Shown in pieces: positions 49,536-61,625 of a stretch of DNA of 64,000 bases; position 1 is the first letter of the stretch, and every line of letters starts with the position of its first letter. Source of the DNA: Sepiola atlantica (Eukaryota > Mollusca > Cephalopoda > Sepiida > Sepiolidae). The notes under the pieces are model-generated. The model made no database searches. It was not told where the DNA came from and worked only from the letters and a program-made list of their open reading frames with translations. Where the stretch lies: positions 124,001 through 188,000 of the forward strand of contig CAUVYP010000262.1 of assembly GCA_963556195.1 (NCBI GenBank). The letters are read 5' to 3'. The translations under genes were made by a program, and so were the position numbers.

Positions 49536-51023
49536 TTAGCGCGTTTTGAAGTTGATATCGCTTTTGTTTATAACTTCCACATTTGTTCGAATTGTGCAAC
49601 GAAACTTTGCAGACAGTCGCGGATAGGCCTTTTCTTGTGAAGTACCAAGTTTCAGAACTGCAGCTCTTGTACTGCCGGAGATATGTCGATACAAACTGAA
49701 TACGCAAAACATCAACAAAATTTAGCGCGTTTTAAAGTTGATATCGCTTTTGTTTATAACTTCCACATTTGTTCGAATTGTGCAACGAAACTTTGCAGAC
49801 AGTCGCGGATAGGCCTTTTCAAGTTAAGTACCAAGTTTCAGAAGTGCAGCTCTAGTACTGCCGGAGATATGTCGATACAAACTGAATACGCAAAACATCA
49901 ACAAAATTTAGCGCGTTTTAAAGTTGATATCGCTTTTGTTTATAACTTCCACATTTATTCGAATTGTGCAACGAAACTTTACAGACAGTCGCGGAGACAC
50001 ATTTTCTACTGAAGTACCAAGTTTCAGAAGTGCAGCTCTTGTACTGCCGGAGATATGTTGATACAAACTTAATACGCAAAACATCAACAAAATTTAGCGC
50101 GTTTTAAAGTTGATATCGCTTTTGTATATAACTTCCACATTTATTCGAATTGTGCAACGAAACTTTGCAGACAACCGCGGAGACAGATTTTCTACTGAAG
50201 TACCAAGTTTCAGAAGTGCAGCTCTAGTACTGCCGGAGATATGTCGATACAAACTGAATACGCAAAACATCAACAAAATTTAGCGCGTTTTAAAGTTGAT
50301 ATCGCTTTTGTTTATAACTTCCACATTTATTCGAATTGTGCAACGAAACTTTGCAGACAGTCGCGGATAGGCCTTTTCTAGTGAAGTACAAAGTTTCAGA
50401 AGTGCCGCTCTAGTACTGCCGGAGATATGCCGATACAAACTTAATACGTAAAACATCAACAAAATTTAGCGCGTTTTAAAGTTGATATCGCTTTTGTTTA
50501 TGACTTCCACATTTATTCGAATTCTGCGACGAAACTTTGCAGACAGTCGCGGAGACACATTTACTACTGAAGTACCAAGTTTCAGAAGTGCAGCTCTTGT
50601 ACTGCCGGAGATATGTCGATACAAACTTAATACGCAAAACATCAACAAAATTTAGCGCGTTTTAAAGTTGATATCGCTTTTGTTTATAACTTCCACATTT
50701 GTTCGAATTGTGCAACGAAACTTTGCAGACAGTCGCGGATAGGCCTTTTCTAGTGAAGTACCAAGTTTCAGAAGTGCAGCTCTAGTACTGCCGGAGATAT
50801 GTCGATACAAACTGAATACGCAAAACATCAACAAAATTTAGCGCGTTTTAAAGTTGATATCGCTTTTGTTTATAACTTCCACATTTGTTCGAATTGTGCA
50901 ACGAAACTTTGCAGACAGTCGCGGAGACACATTTTCTACTGAAGTACCAAGTATCAGAAGTGCAGCTCTTGTACTGCCGGAGATATGTCGATACAAACTG
51001 AATACGCAAAACATCAACAAAAT
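49536..51023. repeat. Class I segment, copy of 43211-44698
   Basis: IIk 49536 (GTTTTGAAG, GAACTGCAG), I4, I2, I3, I5, I6, T4-like, T3-like. It matches 43211-44698 at spacing 6325, including the unusual combination ACAAACTTAATACGTAAAAC in I5 (near 44114 and 50439). One private change is AAGTATCAG near 50952. Confidence 0.82.
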
Positions 51024-51953
51024 TTAGCGCGTTTTAAAGTTGATATCGCTTTTGTTTATAACTTCCCCATTTATTCGAATTGGGCAACGAAACTTTGCAG
51101 ACAACCGCGGAGACACATTTTCTACTGAAGTACCAAGTTTCAGAAGTGCAGCTCTAGTACTGCCGGAGATATGTCGATACAAACTGAATACGCAAAACAT
51201 CAACAAAATTTAGCGCGTTTTAAAGTTGATATCGCTTTTGATTATAACTTCCACATTTATTCGAATTGTGCCGCGAAACTTTGCAGACAGTCGCGGATAG
51301 GCCTTTTCTACTGAAGTACCAAGTTTAAGAAGTGCAGCTCTTGCACTGCCGGATATATGTACATACAAACTGAATACGCAAAACTGCAACAAAATTTAGC
51401 GCGTTTTAAAGTTGATATCGCTTTTGTTTATAACTTCCACATTTATTCGAATTGTGCAAGGAAACTTCGCAGACAGTCGCGGATAGGCCTTTTCTACTGA
51501 AGTACCAAGTTTCAGAAGTTCAGCTCTTGTACTGCCGGAGATATGTCAATACAAACTTAATACGCAAAACATCAACAAAATTTAGCGCGTTTTAAAGTTG
51601 ATATCGCTTTTGTTTATAACTTCCACATTTATTCGAATTGTGCAACGAAACTTTGCAGACAACCGCGGAGACACATTTCCTACTGAAGTACCAAGTTTCA
51701 GAAGTGCAGCTTTTGTACTGCCGGAGATATGTCGATACAAACTGAATACGTAAAACATCAACAAAATTTAGCGCGTTTTAAAGTTGATATCGCTTTTGTT
51801 TATAACTTCCACATTTGTTCGAATTGTGCAACGAAACTTTGCAGACAGTCGCGGATAGGCCTTTTCTTGTGAAGTACCAAGTTTCAGAACTGCAGCTCTT
51901 GTACTGCCGGAGATATGTCGATACAAACTGAATACGCAAAACATCAAAAAAAT
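51024..51953. repeat. Class II right portion (5 monomers), duplicate
   Basis: IIg to IIk, copied from the same source as 44699-45629. IIi reads GGAAACTTCGCAGAC here, where the other right-hand copies have GGAAACTTAGCAGAC. It lacks the insertion found at 44983. Confidence 0.8.
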
Positions 51954-54900
51954 TTAGCGCGTTTTAAAGTTGATATCGCTTTTGTTTATAACATCCACAT
52001 TTATTCGAATTGTGCAACGAAACTTTGCAGACAGTCGCGGATAGGCCTTTTCTAGTGAAGTACCAAGTTTCAGAAGTGCAGCTCTAGTACTGCCGGAGAT
52101 ATGCCGATACAAACTGAATACGCAAAACATCAACAAAATTTAGCGCGTTTTAAAGTTGATATCGCTTTTGTTTATAACTTCCACATTTATTCGAATTGTG
52201 CAACGAAACTTTACAGACAGTCGCGGAGACACATTTTCTACTGAAGTACCAAGTTTCAGAAGTGCAGCTCTAGTACTGCCGGAGATATGTCGATACAAAC
52301 TTAATACGCAAAACATAAACAAAATTTAGCGCGTTTTAAAGTTGATATCGCTTTTGTATATAACTTCCACATTTATTCGAATTGTGCAACGAAACTTTGC
52401 AGACAACCGCGGAGACCGATTTTTTACTGAAGTACCAAGTTTCAGAAGTGCAGCTCTTGTACTGCCGGAGATATGTCGATACAAACTGAATACGCAAAAC
52501 ATCAACAAAATTTAGCGCGTTTTAAAGTTGATATCGCTTTTGTTTATAACTTCCACATTTGTTCGAATTGTGCAACGAAACTTTGCAGACAGTCGCGGAT
52601 AGGCCTTTTCTTGTGAAGTACCAAGTTTCAGAACTGCAGCTCTTGTACTGCCGGAGATATGTCGATACAAACTGAATACGCAAAACATCAAAAAAATTTA
52701 GCGCGTTTTAAAGTTGATATCGCTTTTGTTTATAACATCCACATTTATTCGAATTGTGCAACGAAACTTTGCAGACAGTCGCGGATAGGCCTTTTCTAGT
52801 GAAGTACCAAGTTTCAGAAGTGCCGCTCTAGTACTGCCGGAGATATGCCGATACAAACTGAATACGCAAAACATCAACAAAATTTAGCGCGTTTTAAAGT
52901 TGATATCGCTTTTGTTTATAACTTCCACATTTATTCGAATTGTGCAACGAAACTTTACAGACAGTCGCGGAGACACATTTTCTACTGAAGTACCAAGTTT
53001 CAGAAGTGCAGCTCTAGTACTGCCGGAGATATGTTGATACAAACTTAATACGCAAAACATCAACAAAATTTAGCGCGTTTTAAAGTTGATATCGCTTTTG
53101 TATATAACTTCCACATTTATTCGAATTGTGCAACGAAACTTTGCAGACGACCGCGGAGACAGATTTTCTACTGAAGTACCAAGTTTCAGAAGTGCAGCTC
53201 TTGTACTGCCGGAGATATGTCGATACAAACTGAATACGCAAAACATCAACAAAATTTAGCGCGTTTTAAAGTTGATATCGCTTTTGTTTATAACTTCCAC
53301 ATTTGTTCGAATTGTGCAACGAAACTTTGCAGACAGTCGCGGATAGGCCTTTTCAAGTTAAGTACCAAGTTTCAGAAGTGCAGCTCTAGTACTGCCGGAG
53401 ATATGTCGATACAAACTGAATACGCAAAACATCAACAAAATTTAGCGCGTTTTAAAGTTGATATCGCTTTTGTTTATAACTTCCACATTTATTCGAATTG
53501 TGCAACGAAACTTTACAGACAGTCGCGGAGACACATTTTCTACTGAAGTACCAAGTTTCAGAAGTGCAGCTCTTGTACTGCCGGAGATATGTTGATACAA
53601 ACTTAATACGCAAAACATCAACAAAATTTAGCGCGTTTTAAAGTTGATATCGCTTTTGTATATAACTTCCACATTTATTCGAATTGTGCAACGAAACTTT
53701 GCAGACAACCGCGGAGACACATTTTCTACTGAAGTACCAAGTTTCAGAAGTGCAGCTCTTGTACTGCCGGAGATATGTCGATACAAACTGAATACGCAAA
53801 ACATCAACAAAATTTAGCGCGTTTTAAAGTTGATATCGCTTTTGTTTATAACTTCCACATTTGTTCGAATTGTGCAACGAAACTTTGCAGACAGTCGCGG
53901 ATAGGCCTTTTCAAGTTAAGTACCAAGTTTCAGAAGTGCAGCTCTAGTACTCCCGGAGATATGTCGATACAAACTGAATACGCAAAACATCAACAAAATT
54001 TAGCGCGTTTTAAAGTTGATATCGCTTTTGTTTATAACTTCCACATTTATTCGAATTGTGCAACGAAACTTTGCAGACAGTCGCGGATAGGCCTTTTCTA
54101 GTGAAGTACAAAGTTTCAGAAGTACCGCTCTAGTACTGCCGGAGATATGCCGATACAAACTGAATACGTAAAACATCAACAAAATTTAGCGCGTTTTAAA
54201 GTTGATATCGCTTTTGTTTATGACTTCCACATTTATTCGAATTCTGCGACGAAACTTTGCAGACAGTCGCGGAGACACATTTACTACTGAAGTACCAAGT
54301 TTCAGAAGTGCAGCTCTTGTACTGCCGGAGATATGTCGATACAAACTTAATACGCAAAACATCAACAAAATTTAGCGCGTTTTAAAGTTGATATCGCTTT
54401 TGTTTATAACTTCCACATTTGTTCGAATTGTGCAACGAAACTTTGCAGACAGTCGCGGATAGGCCTTTTCTAGTGAAGTACCAAGTTTCAGAAGTGCAGC
54501 TCTAGTACTGCCGGAGATATGTCGATACAAACTGAATACGCAAAACATCAACAAAATTTAGCGCGTTTTAAAGTTGATATCGCTTTTGTTTATAACATCC
54601 ACATTTATTCGAATTGTGCAACGAAACTTTGCAGACAGTCGCGGATAGGCCTTTTCTTGTGAAGTACCAAGTTTCAGAAGTGCCGCTCTAGTACTGCCGG
54701 AGATATGCCGATACAAACTGAATACGCAAAACATCAACAAAATTTAGCGCGTTTTAAAGTTGATATCGCTTTTGTTTATAACTTCCACATTTATTCGAAT
54801 TGTGCAACGAAACTTTACAGACAGTCGCGGAGACACATTTTCTACTGAAGTACCAAGTTTCAGAAGTGCAGCTCTAGTACTGCCGGAGATATGTTGATAC

Positions 54901-57533
54901 AAACTTAATACGCAAAACATCAACAAAATTTAGCGCGTTTTAAAGTTGATATCGCTTTTGTATATAACTTCCACATTTATTCGAATTGTGCAACGAAACT
55001 TTGCAGACAACCGCGGAGACACATTTTCTACTGAAGTACCAAGTTTCAGAAGTGCAGCTCTTGTACTGGTGGAGATATGTCGATACAAACTGAATACGCA
55101 AAACATCAACAAAATTTAGCGCGTTTTAAAGTTGATATCGCTTTTGTTTATAACTTCCACATTTGTTCGAATTGTGCAACGAAACTTTGCAGACAGTCGC
55201 GGATAGGCCTATTCAAGTTAAGTACCAAGTTTCAGAAGTGCAGCTCTAGTACTGCCGGAGATATGTCGATACAAACTGAATACGCAAAACATCAACAAAA
55301 TTTAGCGCGTTTTAAAGTTGATATCGCTTTTGTTTATAACTTCCACATTTATTCGAATTGTGCAACGAAACTTTGCAGACAGTCGCGGATAGGCCTTTTC
55401 TAGTGAAGTACAAAGTTTCAGAAGTGCCGCTCTAGTACTGCCGGAGATATGCCGATACAAACTGAATACGTAAAACATCAACAAAATTTAGCGCGTTTTA
55501 AAGTTGATATCGCTTTTGTTTATGACTTCCACATTTATTCGAATTCTGCGACGAAACTTTGCAGACAGTCGCGGAGACACATTTACTACTGAAGTACCAA
55601 GTTTCAGAAGTGCAGCTCTTGTACTGCCGGAGATATGTCGATACAAACTGAATACGCAAAACATCAACAAAATTTAGCGCGTTTTAAAGTTGATATCGCT
55701 TTTGTTTATAACTTCCACATTTGTTCGAATTGTGCAACGAAACTTTGCAGACAGTCGCGGATAGGCCTTTTCTAGTGAAGTACCAAGTTTCAGAAGTGCA
55801 GCTCTAGTACTGCCGGAGATATGTCGATACAAACTGAATACGCAAAACATCAACAAAATTTAGCGCGTTTTAAAGTTGATATCGCTTTTGTTTATAACAT
55901 CCACATTTATTCGAATTGTGCAACGAAACTTTGCAGACAGTCGCGGATAGGCCTTTTCTTGTGAAGTACCAAGTTTCAGAAGTGCCGCTCTAGTACTGCC
56001 GGAGATATGCCGATACAAACTGAATACGCAAAACATCAACAAAATTTAGCGCGTTTTAAAGTTGATATCGCTTTTGTTTATAACTTCCACATTTATTCGA
56101 ATTGTGCAACGAAACTTTACAGACAGTCGCGGAGACACATTTTCTACTGAAGTACTAAGTTTCAGAAGTGCAGCTCTAGTACTGCCGGAGATATGTTGAT
56201 ACAAACTTAATACGCAAAACATCAACAAAATTTAGCGCGTTTTAAAGTTGATATCGCTTTTGTATATAACTTCCACATTTATTCGAATTGTGCAACGAAA
56301 CTTTGCAGACAACCGCGGAGACAGATTTTCTACTGAAGTACCAAGTTTCAGAAGTGCAGCTCTTGTACTGCCGGAGATATGTCGATACAAACTGAATACG
56401 CAAAACATCAACAAAATTTAGCGCGTTTTAAAGTTGATATCGCTTTTGTTTATAACTTCCACATTTGTTCGAATTGTGCAACGAAACTTTGCAGACAGTC
56501 GCGGATAGGCCTTTTCAAGTTAAGTACCAAGTTTCAGAAGTGCAGCTCTAGTACTGCCGGAGATATGTCGATACAAACTGAATACGCAAAACATCAACAA
56601 AATTTAGCGCGTTTTAAAGTTGATATCGCTTTTGTTTATAACTTCCACATTTATTCGAATTGTGCAACGAACCTTTACAGACAGTCGCGGAGACACATTT
56701 TCTACTGAAGTACCAAGTTTCAGAAGTGCAGCTCTTGTACTGCCGGAGATATGTTGATACAAACTTAATACGCAAAACATCAACAAAATTTAGCGCGTTT
56801 TAAAGTTGATATCGCTTTTGTATATAACTTCCACATTTATTCGAATTGTGCAACGAAACTTTGCAGACAACCGCGGAGACAGATTTTCTACTGAAGTACC
56901 AAGTTTAAGAAGTGCAGCTCTTGTACTGCCGGAGATATGTCGATACAAACTGAATACGCAAAACATCAACAAAATTTAGCGCGTTTTAAAGTTGATATCG
57001 CTTTTGTTTATAACTTCCACATTTGTTCGAATTGTGCCACGAAACTTTGCAGACAGTCGCGGATAGGCCTTTTCAAGTTAAGTACCAAGTTTCAGAAGTG
57101 CAGCTCTAGTACTGCCGGAGATATGTCGATACAAACTGAATACGCAAAACATCAACAAAATTTAGCGCGTTTTAAAGTTGATATCGCTTTTGTTTATAAC
57201 TTCCACATTTATTCGAATTGTGCAACGAAACTTTGCAGACAGTCGCGGATAGGCCTTTTCTAGTGAAGTACAAAGTTTCAGAAGTGCCGCTCTAGTACTG
57301 CCGGAGATATGCCGATACAAACTGAATACGTAAAACATCAACAAAATTTAGCGCGTTTTAAAGTTGATATCGCTTTTGTTTATGACTTCCACATTTATTC
57401 GAATTCTGCGACGAAACTTTGCAGACAGTCGCGGAGACACATTTACTACTGAAGTACCAAGTTTCAGAAGTTCAGCTCGTGTACTGCCGGAGATATGTCG
57501 ATACAAACTTAATACGCAAAACATCAACAAAAT
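51954..57533. repeat. Amplified class I block with 7-monomer tandem duplication
   Basis: Thirty monomers, nearly all class I. The set I5-I6-T4-like-I1-I2-I3-I4 at 54000-55301 is repeated at 55302-56603 (1302 bp = 7 monomers). In addition 53256-54371 and 56418-57533 are equivalent at 3162 bp. I1 monomers at 54558 and 55860 carry TTCTTGTG together with GTGCCGCTC, mixing IIk and I1 markers. Confidence 0.82.
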
Positions 57534-60500
57534 TTAGCGCGTTTTAAAGTTGATATCGCTTTTGTTTATAACTTCCACATTTGTTCGAATTGTGCAACGA
57601 AACTTTGCAGACAGTCGCGGATAGGCCTTTTCTAGTGAAGTACCAAGTTTCAGAAGTGCAGCTCTAGTACTGCCGGAGATATGTCGATACAAACTGAATA
57701 CGCAAAACATCAACAAAATTTAGCGCGTTTTAAAGTTGATATCGCTTTTGTTTATAACTTCCACATTTGTTCGAATTGTGCAACGAAACTTTGCAGACAG
57801 TCGCGGAGACACATTTTCTACTGAAGTACCAAGTTTCAGAAGTGCAGCTCTAGTACTGCCGGAGATATGCCGATACAAACTGAATACGTAAAACATCAAC
57901 AAAATTGAGCGCGTTTAAAAGTTGATATCGCTTTTGTTTATAACTTCCACATTTATTCGAATTGTGCAACGAAACTTTGCAGACAGTCGCGGAGACACAT
58001 TTTCTACTGAGGTACCAAGTTTCAGAAGTGCAGCTCTTGTACTGCCGGAGATATGTCGATACAAACTTAATACGCAAAACATCAACAAAATTTAGCGCGT
58101 TTTAAAGTTGATATCGCTTATGATTATAACTTCCACATTTATTCGAATTGTGCAACGATACTTTGCAGACAGTCGCGGAGACACATTTTCTACTGAAGTA
58201 CCAAGTTTCAGAAGTGCAGCTCTTGTACTGCCGGAGATATGTCGATACAAACTTAATACGCAAAACATCAACAAAATTTAGCGCGTTTTAAAGTTGATAT
58301 CGCTTTTGTTTATAACTTCCACATTTGTTCGAATTGTGCAACGAAACTTTGCAGACAGTCGCGGAGACACATTTTCTACTGAAGTACCAAGTTTCAGAAG
58401 TGCAGCTCTTGTACTGCCGGAGATATGTCGATACAAACTTAATACGCAAAACATCAACAAAATTTAGCGCGTTTTAAAGTTGATATCGCTTTTGTTTATA
58501 ACTTCCACATTTGTTCGAATTGTGCAACGAAACTTTGCAGACAGTCGCGGATAGGCCTTTTCTAGTGAAGTACCAAGTTTCAGAAGTGCAGCTCTAGTAC
58601 TGCCGGAGATATGTCGATACAAACTGAATACGCAAAACATCAACAAAATTTAGCGCGTTTTAAAGTTGATATCGCTTTTGTTTATAACTTCCACATTTAT
58701 TCGAATTGTGCAACGAAACTTTGCAGACAGTCGCGGATAGGCCTTTTCTAGTGAAGTACCAAGTTTCAGAAGTGCAGCTCTAGTACTGCCGGAGATATGC
58801 CGATACAAACTGAATACGTAAAACATCAACAAAATTGAGCGCGTTTTAAAGTTGATATCGCTTTTGTTTATAACTTCCACATTTATTCGAATTGTGCAAC
58901 GAAACTTTGCAAACAGTCGCGGAGACACATTTTCTACTGAAGTACCAAGTTTCAGAAGTGCAGCTCTTGTACTGCCGGAGATATGTCGATACAAACTTAA
59001 TACGCAAAACATCAACAAAATTTAGCGCGTTTTAAAGTTGATATCGCTTTTGTTTATAACTTCCACATTTGTTCGAATTGTGCAACGAAACTTTGCAGAC
59101 AGTCGCGGAGACACATTTTCTACTGAAGTACCAAGTTTCAGAAGTGCAGCTCTTGTACTGCCGGAGATATGTCGATACAAACTTAATACGCAAAACATCA
59201 ACAGAATTGAGCGCGTTTTAAAGTTGATATCGCTTTTGTTTATAACTTCCACATTTGTTCGAATTGTGCAAGGAAACTTTGCAGACAGTCGCGGATAGGC
59301 CTTTTCTAGTGAAGTACCAAGTTTCAGAAGTGCAGCTCTAGTACTGCCGGAGATATGTCGATACAAACTAAATACGCAAAACATCAACAAAATTTAGCGC
59401 GTTTTAAAGTTGATATCGCTTTTGTTTATAACTTCCACATTTATTCGAATTGTGCAACGAAACTTTGCAGACAGTCGCGGATAGGCCTTTTCTAGTGAAG
59501 TACCAAGTTTCAGAAGTGCAGCTCTTGTACTGCCGGAGATATGCCGATACAAACTGAATACGTAAAACATCAACAAAATTGAGCGCGTTTTAAAGTTGAT
59601 ATCGCTTTTGTTTATAACTTCCACATTTATTCGAATTGTGCAACGAAACTTTGCAGACAGTCGCGGAGACAAATTTTCTACTGAAGTACCAAGTTTCAGA
59701 AGTGCAGCTGTTGTACTGCCGGAGATATGTCGATACAAACTTAATACGCAAAACATCAACAAAATTTAGCGCGTTTTAAAGTTGATATCGCTTATGATTA
59801 TAACTTCCACATTTATTCGAATTGTGCAACGAAACTTTGCAGACAGTCGCGGAGACACATTTTCTACGGAAGTACCAAGTTTCAGAAGTGCAGCTCTTGT
59901 ACTGCCGGAGATATGTCGATACAAACTTAATACGCAAAACATCAAAAAAATTTAGCGCGTTTTAAAGTTGATATCGCTTTTGTTTATAACTTCCACATTT
60001 ATTCGAATTGTGCAACGAAACTTTGCAGACAGTCGCGGATAGGCCTTTTCTAGTGAAGTACCAAGTTTCAGAAGTGCAGCTCTAGTACTGCCGGAGATAG
60101 GTCGATACAAACTGAATACGCAAAACATCAACAAAATTTAGCGCGTTTTAAAGTTGATATCGCTTTTGTTTATAACTTCCACATTTATTCGAATTGTGCA
60201 ACGAAACTTTGCAGACAGTCGCGGAGACACATTTTCTACTGAAGTACCAAGTTTCAGAAGTGCAGCTCTTGTACTGCCGGAGATATGTCGATACAAACTT
60301 AATACGCAAAACATCAACAAAATTTAGCGCGTTTTAAAGTTGATATCGCTTATGATTATAACTTCCACATTTATTCGAATTGTGCAACGAAACTTTGCAG
60401 ACAGTCGCGGAGACACATTTTCTACTGAAGTACCAAGTTTCAGAAGTGCAGCTCTTGTACTGCCGGAGATATGTCGATACAAACTTAATACGCAAAACAT

Positions 60501-61253
60501 CAACAAAATTTAGCGCGTTTTAAAGTTGATATCGCTTTTGTTTATAACTTCCACATTTGTTCGAATTGTGCAACGAAACTTTGCAGACAGTCGCGGAGAC
60601 ACATTTTCTACTGAAGTACCAAGTTTCAGAAGTGCAGCTCTAGTACTGCCGGAGATATGTCGATACAAACTTAATACGCAAAACATCAACAAAATTTAGC
60701 GCGTTTTAAAGTTGATATCGCTTTTGTTTATAACTTCCCCATTTGTTCGAATTGTGCAACGAAACTTTGCAGACAGTCGCGGATAGGCCTTTTCTAGTGA
60801 AGTACCAAGTTTCAGAAGTGCAGCTCTAGTACTGCCGGAGATATGTCGATACAAACTGAATACGCAAAACATCAAAAAAATTTAGCGCGTTTTAAAGTTG
60901 ATATCGCTTTTGATTATAACTTCCACATTTATTCGAATTGTGCAACGAAACTTTGCAGACAGTCGCGGATAGGCCTTTTCTAGTGAAGTACCAAGTTTCA
61001 GAAGTGCAGCTCTAGTACTGCCGGAGATATGCCGATACAAACTGAATACGTAAAACATCAACAAAATTTAGCGCGTTTTAAAGTTGATATCGCTTTTGTT
61101 TATAACTTCCACATTTATTCGAATTGTGCAACGAAACTTTGCAGACAGTCGCGGAGACACATTCTCTACTGAAGTACCAAGTTTCAGAAGTGCAGCTCTT
61201 GTACTGCCGGAGATATGTCGATACAAACTTAATACGCAAAACATCAACAAAAT
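57534..61253. repeat. Class T tetramer block (20 monomers)
   Basis: T1 at 58650, 59394 and 60882, with T2 units starting TGAGCGCG at 57906, 58836 and 59580. CTTATGATTATAAC monomers occur at 58092, 59766 and 60324. The T1 spacing of 744 at 58650 to 59394 again shows the four-monomer unit. Local changes include TGCAAACAG (58911) and TTCCCC in 60696. Confidence 0.82.
60138..60323. repeat. Representative consensus-like monomer
   Basis: This unit matches the majority base at essentially every site I compared, so it serves as the reference for position numbers used here. It is in the GACACA state (60226-60231), contains TTTAAA, GATATC and TTCGAA sites that recur in most monomers, and has 37 C, 33 G and ten CpG against an expected 6.6. 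Confidence 0.85.
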
Positions 61254-61625
61254 TTAGCGCGTTTTAAAGTTGATATCGCTTTTGTTTATAACTTCCACAT
61301 TTGTTCGAATTGTGCCGCGAAACTTTGCAGACAGTCGCGGATAGGCCTTTTCTACTGAAGTACCAAGTTTAAGAAGTGCAGCTCTTGCACTGCCGGATAT
61401 ATGTACATACAAACTGAATACGCAAAACTGCAACAAAATTTAGCGCGTTTTAAAGTTGATATCGCTTTTGTTTATAACTTCCACATTTATTCGAATTGTG
61501 CAAGGAAACTTAGCAGACAGTCGCGGATAGGCCTTTTCTACTGAAGTACCAAGTTTCAGAAGTGCAGCTCTTGTACTGCCGGAGATATGTCAATACAAAC
61601 TTAATACGCAAAACATCAAAAAAAT
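61254..61625. repeat. Class II stub (IIh, IIi) inside class T, chimeric start
   Basis: Monomer 61254 begins as T3/T4 (TTTGTTTATAAC, TTTGTTCG) and becomes IIh from GTGCCGCGAAAC onward, ending ATATATGTACATAC / AAACTGCAAC. The next unit is IIi (TTAGCAGAC, TGTCAATAC) but ends CATCAAAAAAAT like T4. Both edges therefore lie inside monomers, as expected for a conversion patch or double crossover. Confidence 0.78.

Noticed and set aside
60199..60215. CENP-B box
   Set aside because: The minus strand TTTCGTTGCACAATTCG agrees with the first eight bases of the mammalian box (YTTCGTTG) and with the central A, but lacks the essential CGGG. Five of nine core bases is not enough to call a site.
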